A stretch of DNA of 64,000 nucleotides from Oxyruncus cristatus (taxonomy: Eukaryota > Chordata > Aves > Passeriformes > Cotingidae). The position numbers were made by a program, and so were the translations under genes. The stretch covers positions 20,722 through 84,721 of the forward strand of contig VXAY01004341.1 in NCBI GenBank assembly GCA_013399855.1, in the 5' to 3' direction. The notes beneath the pieces are model-generated. The model had not been told where the DNA came from and did not search any database. It saw only the letters and a list, made by a program, of their open reading frames with translations. This document shows positions 56,722 to 64,000 of the stretch, one piece after another; position 1 is the stretch's first letter, and each line of letters begins with the position of its first letter.

Positions 56722-56880
56722 GCAGGACCAGGTGACAGTAAGGGTGAGGGGGCTGGACCAGGTGACAGTAAGGGTGAGGGGGCAGGACCAGGTGACAGTA
56801 AGGGTGAGGGGCAGATCCAGGTGACAGTAGGGTTGAGGGGGCAGGACCAGTTGATGTGAAAGGTGACGGGCAGACGGAGG
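56722..56880 (+). repeat. 30-bp minisatellite, about 5 copies
   Basis: The unit is CAGGACCAGGTGACAGTAAG followed by GGTGAGGGGG. Three copies are nearly perfect and flanking ones degenerate; weak echoes reach about 57,060. Because 30 is divisible by 3, one frame stays open and reads a GAGPGDSKGE decapeptide repeat, which should not be taken as a protein. Confidence 0.9.
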
Positions 56881-57060
56881 TGTCAGAAAAGTGAGGGTGA
56901 GATCCAGGTGACAGTGAGGGCAAAGGACAGACCCAGGTGACGACAGAGATAAGAGGCTGGCCCAGGTGACAGTAAAGGTGCAGGTAGTGGGACAGGGTAG
57001 GAGTGTGTTGAGGGGACCACAGGCACTGGGGTGACCCTGGTTGAGCCTGAGGGCAACATG

Positions 57061-60000
57061 GGCGTGAGTGTGAGGGGCTGATCCAGGGGGATGTGGGTGC
57101 AAAGGGCTGGGCAGGAGCCACGCGGGGGCACAGCAGGGATTTGGGTGCAGGGAGGGAGGTCTGGGGGATGTGGCTGTGAGGGGACAGAGGGTGACAAGGG
57201 CATGGGTGTGCTGGGTGACAGGGTGGAAGGTCAGGTCAGGGCGTCCACAGGATGGTTGGGGCTGCGTGGGGGAGGTCTGGGAGCGCTGGGATGTGGGTGT
57301 CGGGTGCCCCAGTTGGTGGGTGCGGGGTGTTTGTACCACAGAGGCAGCTCTGAGGGGACCCACTCTTGGGTGTTGGTTACGGGGGGGTCACTGAGTTGTG
57401 ACTCTGAGGAGCTGTGTAAGAGCAGGGATGGGGGGGCAGGGCACTGGCTCAGTGGCGTCTGGGTGTGAGGGATTGCTGAGCCTGGAAAACGTNGTGGGCA
57501 GGGGGACATTTTGGGGCAGCAGGGGGAGGTTTGGGGGCTGTATGAGTGGAAGGCTAAGGATGGGGGGGGGGTTGCATGGGCGTGGATGGAGCTGGGAACG
57601 GTGAGGAGCAGGTCCTGGGACTGGAGCACAGTGTGGATGTGGGCCCAGTTCCCGGGCTGGGGCAGACACAGGAGAAGGACAAATGTGGAGATTAATGTGG
57701 ATCAGGCTGGGAACAGTTTGGAGGAGAAGGAGAAGGGCTGTGAGCCGCTATTAGGGTTGGGTGGGGGCAACAGGAGTGTTTGGAGGGGTTGAAGAAGCTC
57801 CTCTTGGCCGATAAGCAGGTGCTGGTTAAAGGTGATTTCAGGAGAGGTGTGTGCAGGGAGGAGAAGCAGCATCCTAAAGGGAGTATCTGGAGTTTGGGAG
57901 GCTCAGCTTTTGGAGCAGGAATGGTCCTGGCTCCTGGGGAGGGCCTGGTGGAAGGAAGCTCCTGGATTTGTGGGGGGACAAGGCTGGGCAAGGGATGGAG
58001 TGGGAGAGAGGGTGGTGGGAGGGTTCTACCACTGCAGGGGCATTTTTTTTTTGGAGGAGAAGGGATAAAGGAGGGTTCTGGGAAGCAGGATGGAAACCCA
58101 CCCGGTTCCACACTGGTCCTGGCCATGTGCCTGTGGGAATGAGGGGTGTGTGCACAGCACAGAGGTGATTTTTGGGCTGTCTGATGCTGGAAAGTGCATT
58201 GCTGCAGTGCCAGGGCCAGTTCTGGTGGTATTGGGACACTCAGTGGAGTTTTGTGTCTGAAGTCTATCCCATAGGGTGAGAAAATGGAAATCTGCCTGGA
58301 TTGTCTGTTGTGGGCAGGGTTTGTGTAAGATGGTTACCTGCCTTGGATCCATCAGCTGTGGCAGTGAGAGAGGCACTGTGTGTGTGTGTGTGAATTCCCT
58401 GGGCACGGCTGATTCCTGGAAAAGGAAGGAATTGAGAAAAGGATGATTATCCTGGGCAGCAAGTGCTTTCTCAGGGAGATACTGAGAGTATCAAGCACCC
58501 TTGGGTGATGCTCCCTGTGGATTTGGGAGAAGGGGAGCTATATCTGTGTGAGCTGAACTCCTGGAGGAGAAAGACTTTTATTATTTATTTGGGCTTTTTT
58601 GACAGTCTGTAGAGGGGGGTGTGACACAGCCAATTTAAAAGGGGGTTTTATAGAAATGATTCCAGGCCAGGCAAGTCTAAAGCTGCCTTTTTAATGCCTT
58701 TTTGCCACTCTCATGAGAAGAATTTCCCTCTAGTTGAGTTTTATGAAATAGCCACTTACCTGTTACTTTCCTGGAGAGCTTTAGGATGTCGGTCATTTAA
58801 GGGGGACTGGATTTAAGTTAAAAGCAGAGGCTTCTTTGCTGAATGATGCCAGATAAAAACCGAATTGCTATACATCCACTGCTAATACAACCTCAACTTT
58901 TTATCCTCTTACCAGTTTTGCAAAGCTTCTTGTTTCGTTCCCGCGTGCAAATCCAACCTAAAAGTTTGCCTGAATGAACGTTAAAAACATAACGAACGTT
59001 TTTCTCTCGGGGTGGTTTATTTGGCTGTTTATTTCTTTAGGAAGGAGTTGACGTTTCCAGCGGTGTTTTTAAACTTTGAGCCCTCAGAAGTGCTTTTAGC
59101 AGCTTTGAGCTTTGCAATCAGGTGCCCCGAGTTTGCTCTGTCTCCCGTCAGAAATGGGCTCTGCAGGAGGTTTTGGGGTTTTTTTTAATTTATTTATTCG
59201 TTTTTTTGTTTATGGCTGTCAAGAGCTTGGTTTTAAAGGATGTGGTGTGTTACAAGATGCTGAAGGTACAGCTGGGAAGTGGAAGGGCAGGTGAAATTTA
59301 TTCCCTCAGTGCGGTGGTATATTCCATGTGCTTATCTATTTGGCTGAGAGATGTAATTAAATTTGGCACGGTAATCACCCTGCCTTATCTCGATGTATTC
59401 CATGACTGTATTTGTGGCCTCCACTGCTTTTATTTACACTGAACACCGGCGCTGTAAAGACACAACTTGTGCTTCATTAACCTGCTAATCCCTCCCTTCC
59501 TCCCGTGTTGGCAGCGAGACATGAAGGCTGGAGCATCGAGTTGCTGTCTGATGATATTCCCGTTGCCTTTTTCCTTGGGAAACCTGTTTATTTAGACTGC
59601 GGTTGGATGTATAAATAACACACCGGCCATCAGTGGTGCTCTTGGGGGTGGAGGAGGTTGACTTAGGAAAGACTTCAGGTGACCTTCAGTGTGTTTAAGG
59701 TGTGGAACCAGCAGCTTGGAGCTGCTCGGAGATAAAGATCTCGGTGGTAACAGAAGCTGAAGTAGAAAATATGGGCCGTGCCTGATGCGCTGGTGTTTTC
59801 TATTTCTGTGCGAACCTCCTGGGCTGAGCTGTGTGATCTGGGCAGGAGAGGAGCGGCCACTGGCAGGGATGAGAGATGCCCCGGTCACAGAGCTGCAGCA
59901 GCATCCTGGGATAACGTTTGGAGCGGTGGGAGCTCCAAACTCCGGGGTTAAATTGGCAGCGCCGCGTGTGCAATCAGAAAGGTGCTGCAGGCTCGGAGAT

Positions 60001-60089
60001 CAGGCCCCTCCAAGCTCTGTGTGCAGCTCAGGGACCCCCTCTAGTCCTGCCTAAACTGAGTCCTGTCAGCCTGCTGCCTGATTAGCACA
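57061..60089. other. G-rich unique DNA grading into AT-rich unique DNA
   Basis: To about 58,150 the + strand remains G-rich (an ambiguous N at 57,493). A (GT)n lies at 58,375-58,392. From 58,400 it becomes AT-rich and TE-free. Positions 58,650-59,110 and 59,280-59,440 are complex, low-GC sequence that could be conserved non-coding. No exon recognised; if the CpG island is a + strand promoter this is probably intron. Confidence 0.4.
58375..58392. repeat. (GT)n microsatellite
   Basis: Nine GT/TG units, just before 'aattccctgggc'. Confidence 0.9.
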
Positions 60090-60452
60090 GGGAATGAAGG
60101 TTGGGAAAGCTCTGAGGTCATCCAGTCCAACCATTCCCCCAGCACTGCTGAGGCCACCACTGACTCATGTCCCCAAGTGCCACATCCACACAGGGATGGG
60201 GACTCCACCACTGCCCTGGGCAGCTGTGTAACCCTTTCCAGGAAGAAATGTTCCTTATTGTCCAACCTAAACCTCCCCTGGCCCAGCTGGAGGCCGTTCC
60301 CTCTCCTCCTGTCCCTTGTTCCCTGGGAGCAGAGCCCGACCCCCCCCCGGCTCCCCCCTCCTGTCAGGGAGTTGCAGAGCCAGAAGGTCCCCCCTGAGCC
60401 TCCTTTGCTCCAGGCTGAGCCCCCCCAGCTCCCTCAGCCGCTCCTCATCTGC
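60090..60452 (-). mobile_element. CR1 type B copy
   Basis: Antisense, from 'agggaatgaaggttgggaaa' to 'ctccctcagccgctcctc'. A small deletion in 'cacatccacacagggatgg' removes the 'gctttgaaatccctcc' block. Confidence 0.93.
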
Positions 60453-61548
60453 CAAGGGAGGTAAAGCACAGGGTGAGAAATGACCTCTGGTTCACAGGGA
60501 TTTATTGTCCTGAGATTGCAAAGGATTGGATTAAGGAATTTGGGATAACCATTGACTCCTGGAACAGTCACTGTGCATTGTGTGTGTAGGCTCAGGGATG
60601 GGCAGTTTGATGTTTGACTGTAGCTGAAAGTAATATTTTGGCTGTGTAATGAAACAGCAGATGATTCCAGGGATCTGGCTTTTGTGTGTCAAGGCCCTTG
60701 GTTCTCCTTTCGTGGTAATGCTTCCTTTTCTTGGGGTGGGAGATGGAGAATACTAAGCAGGGCTTAACCATCCAGCCTGACAGAGAAAGCAAAAAGAAAA
60801 GATTAAGGTGTATCCTTTAACTCCCTTTTTATTAATTTAATGGGAGCGGTTACGTGTTGCTGATTGAACATTATGAAGGAGTTGGTGTGTCCTTGGCCAA
60901 GGAATATTACAGGGAAGAGGAATTTTATCTTGAGATTTGGGTAAATCGCAGCCTGAGAGAGTTGGGAGCTGGCAAAGAACTATCACAGTTCCCAGGAAAA
61001 GAACTATCACAGTTCCCATTGTTAAATAAATGGCAGCTTTTGGTCAAAAGCTTATTATCCAAACCCATTGTCTTTAAAAAGCTACCTGAGGCAGTTCAGA
61101 GCTTTGGGAAAAGTCAGGAAGCCGCTCCAGAAATCGAAGGGTGCTGGAGATTTGAATCAAATCAGTTTAAGTGCTCAAATTAGATTTGGGGGCAGCATTT
61201 GTGCCTGATCCTCATTCGGTTGCTCCCTTTTCATTAGGGTATTATTGTGCTTTAAAATGATTTTCTCTTCCATGCTGCTGCTTGAAGGGCTCACTCAAAC
61301 ATTGTGCCCTGGTAATAAGAGAATAAGCTATTCAAGTAGGAAATACTTAAACATAATCAATTTTAATGGATACACTGGGGGAAAAAAAAAAAGAGCATTT
61401 ATGTGCTTTTATTTAGTTCCTGGAGGCATTATTTCCATCTGTGGGTTTACAGTTTTGCTAGGAGGTGGGTGTGGATATCTTTATGTATTCATTGTATGTA
61501 TTTCTGTCTATCCATACATGTTAATAATATATAAATATATAATATTTT
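60453..61548. other. Unique AT-rich DNA
   Basis: Contains a 22-bp duplication (60,974-61,018) and an AT-rich run with ATATA at 61,520-61,548. No gene recognised. Confidence 0.4.
60974..61018. repeat. Tandem duplication of about 22 bp
   Basis: AAAGAACTATCACAGTTCCC occurs twice in succession. Confidence 0.92.
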
Positions 61549-61655
61549 GGGAGTTGGAGCAACCTGGGCTAGTGGAAGGTGTCCCTGCCCATGGCAGGGG
61601 GTTGGAACTGGGTGAGCTTAAAGGTCCCTTCCAACAGAAACCATTCCATGAATTT
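61549..61655 (+). mobile_element. CR1 type A, about 105-bp 3' end
   Basis: Sense, from 'gggagttggagcaacctggg' to 'aaccattccatgaattt'. It lies next to an AT-rich run. Confidence 0.92.
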
Positions 61656-62339
61656 ATTAAAGTGGTCTGTTCATTGAGAGAGAAACCCATGGCTAATATT
61701 TCATCTGAATTCTCACTGGTTTATTGTCCCTTGTGCTGGCTTTGTTGGACAATCTGATAATTTACAAGGGCTGTTTTAAGAACAGAAATTCTCCTGTGAA
61801 ATAATTCCAAGGTTTGGAAATATCTGAGATGTTTCGCACTGTCCTGCCTTGCACCCGAAGGACCAACGTAAATATTTGAGTTGGGGAGGTTTTGTTAATG
61901 TTTGCAGTGAGCTCCCTGCTTATTTTCAGTCTGCTTTATCCAAGGATTCAGCAGTGGAAAATCCAGAGCAGTGAGACAAAGCAGCTCCCGCTGGATCCTC
62001 CCTCTCACCTCTGCTTCACACACATCCAACACCTTCCCTGCTGGAGCTTCAGTTGTTGGAATTATTGACCAGGAATAAATCCTGTCCTGCTCTTGTCTTC
62101 ATGCTGAGTGTTGGGACCTCCTGGAATGGATAACATTCCTCTGCCAATTCCAGGGACATATCAGTGCCTTGGACGTACAAACACCTCCTGATCTGCAGCA
62201 TCAATGTTCTCTTAAGTCTGGTTAAATATCTGGATATCAGGGAAAGCCTGTCAGGGAATAACCTTCCTTAGCAGTTGTCTGACGCTGCTCCACATCTTTC
62301 CATTATTTCCCAGTTGCTTCTTTCATTGTAAATGCACAA
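61656..62339. other. Unique DNA
   Basis: No repeat or gene recognised. Confidence 0.45.
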
Positions 62340-62514
62340 TAATCACAGAATTATGGAATGATTTGGGTTGGAAGGGACATTAAAGATCACCCGGTTCCAC
62401 TTCCTGCCGTGGGCAGGGACACCTTCCACCAGCCCAAGTTGCTCCAAGCCCCGTCCAACCTGGCCTTGGACACTTCCAGCGATCCAGGGACAGCCACAGT
62501 TTCTCTGGGAAGCT
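62340..62514 (-). mobile_element. CR1 type A fragment
   Basis: Antisense, from 'taatcacagaattatggaat' to 'cagtttctctgggaagc'. Confidence 0.93.
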
Positions 62515-64000
62515 ACTGAAACAATCCCATGTCCAACCAGGTGTTCGTTACCATCTTCATCATTTTACATTTACCATGAACAGCTTCTATTGAAACACCA
62601 GCAAACGACCGGGAACTGTTTTCACAGAAAAGACTCTTTTTTTTCTTTTTTTTCTTTTTTTTTTTTTTTATTAAAAGCAAACAAAAAAAAAAGGACTGGC
62701 AATGATTTTATCATGGCCCGATAAAGTTAAATAGTGTTCGGAGTGCATGTGGTGGATGTGACTTTTCCTGGCTTCCTCCTCTGCAGCTTTTGTGAGCAAT
62801 CAGATTTCAAACCCCGAGCTTCCCGTCTTGTGAAATCCACGCTGAAAATCCTCAATATATTGAGATAATGCCGCTGCTGACCAAGCTGTTGTCTCATTGC
62901 ATTAATTCAGGATACCCTTGGGTGCTCTTTTCTTAAACGCTTCCCTTGAAGAGGTTTGTTTGTGTGGGGTTTTTTTTTTTTTCCCCAATCTGAAGTTCCA
63001 AGTGCAGCACTTGGAATTAGCTCCTTGATCTGGGAGAGCTTTGCTTTTTTTTTTTTTTTCCCCTGCACTCAAGATATTCTCAGCGAGTAGGAGCTCTTAA
63101 ATCCCATCTTCTAAAGCCCAGGGAAAAAGACGGAGCAAAAAAGGCAGGAGATGGGGTTGAGAGTGATGAGATTCTGTAGGTGAAGTGGTTTTCGGGGGGA
63201 GGGAGGAGGAGAAGGGAGCTGCTCCAGGCTGGAATTCACCCTGGGAAGGAGCTCAGCAGTTTTATGCCAGTACTTTGTTCTTGCACAGCCACGTGCTTGC
63301 ATCTGCCCCTGGAACCGCTGCAGCCACTTGGAAGCAGGGCTGGAAAATTTGATAATCAATTTGACGGCAGAGAACAGAGCTGATAATTTGCTTTTGTGCG
63401 CGGCTTTGAATGAAATCCTCGTTGAGGCACCGAAAATACGGGAGCAATAACGATGTTTGCTTTGTGCTTCCTGCTTTTGTTCCCTGGCTTTGTTTGCGGC
63501 TGATCCTCCTGGAGTTCCCTTAGATCCACTTGAGACTGTCACTAATGCCCTTCCCTCCCTCGGCTTAAAATGAGTGTTTATCTGGTGGAGGGGCAGGTTT
63601 GCTGCCAGGGTTTTGGGGGATGTGCTGCTTGCAGAGGATTCCAGGCGGGGTTTGGGCTTGTGGAACCTGAAATCTTGGGATTCTGAGAACGGAAGGGCTC
63701 TGTCCCCATTGCTGAGTTGTGACGCCATCAGGGTTGGGAAGAGCCCTTAACTGCTCACAGAACAGGCCCCCTGTGGCAATCTGATAAATTTGGGACTTGG
63801 GAATAGTGGGGGGAATTGGAGGATAATTTAAAGGAGATGCACTCGGTGTTTGGGGCTGAAAATCACCTCAGTGCACCTCGCATAAGAAATAACAATTTAA
63901 ACGTTTTCCTGATGAGCTGAACGATATTCCTGCTGAAGGAGGGCAGCTCATCTCCAGGTCAGATCTGTGAAGTACTTCTGGACAGCCCAGCATCTGGAAA
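62515..64000. other. TE-free AT-rich block, candidate regulatory DNA
   Basis: T-rich tracts at 62,637-62,670, 62,970-62,984 and 63,045-63,060. Positions 62,700-62,925 and 63,260-63,480 are complex and include paired 'tgataatcaat...ctgataattt' motifs. No exon found. The block continues past the window edge. Confidence 0.4.

Noticed and set aside
1..64000. tRNA, rRNA, CRISPR or bacterial operon features
   Set aside because: No cloverleaf with a TTCGA-type arm, no rRNA motif and no regularly spaced direct repeats of CRISPR type; composition and repeats are avian.

Overview
The window is vertebrate nuclear DNA, almost certainly from a bird. The main evidence is a very high load of CR1 (chicken repeat 1) LINE fragments in both orientations. 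Several still carry the ATTCTATG-type 3' tail that marks avian CR1. I count about 48 fragments, and a hand sum of their lengths gives roughly 12 kb of about 62.9 kb of resolved bases (near 19%). That is well above what is usual for most birds and closer to what is reported for CR1-rich groups such as woodpeckers and their allies; the taxon is inference only. In the CR1 entries, 'type A' means a 3' end like GATCTTTAAGGTCCCTTCCAA (sense), 'type B' has the short 'gagctcttttccaacctaaa' class of end, 'type C' has the 'ggtccttgtgggtccttcc' class, and 'type D' has the 'aaggacctctgagatcatc' (antisense) class followed by 'gatccaacaccaccgcag'. These are my working labels, not database names.

Layout. 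Positions 1-540 hold the 3' end of a different LINE, with an open C-terminal reverse-transcriptase tail ending in a CCHC finger. From 541 to about 54,600 the sequence is non-coding, alternating CR1 fragments with unique DNA. Two LTR-retrotransposon LTR-like segments lie at about 16,140-17,120 (holding a 92-base gap) and 51,600-52,505. Simple repeats include (CA)n, (ATCC)n, (GTTTT)n, a long T tract and (CTC)n. Several AT-rich, TE-free stretches look like candidate conserved non-coding DNA, notably 5,440-6,700, 46,790-48,050, 58,650-59,440 and 62,700-63,480.

The only strong gene signal is at about 54,770-55,047. It is a CpG island with GC boxes and a perfect CRE (TGACGTCA) that runs straight into a 996-base assembly gap (55,048-56,043). 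Beyond the gap the + strand turns extremely G-rich, with two minisatellites (about 56,050-56,522 and 56,722-56,880). C-rich before the gap and G-rich after it is the skew expected at a CpG-island promoter firing toward +. Exon 1 and the start site of an unidentified gene may therefore lie in the gap, with the right-hand 8 kb perhaps its first intron.

I found no host protein-coding exon I can defend, no tRNA or rRNA, and no CRISPR. The many long open frames are chance frames in CR1, LTR or GC-rich DNA.
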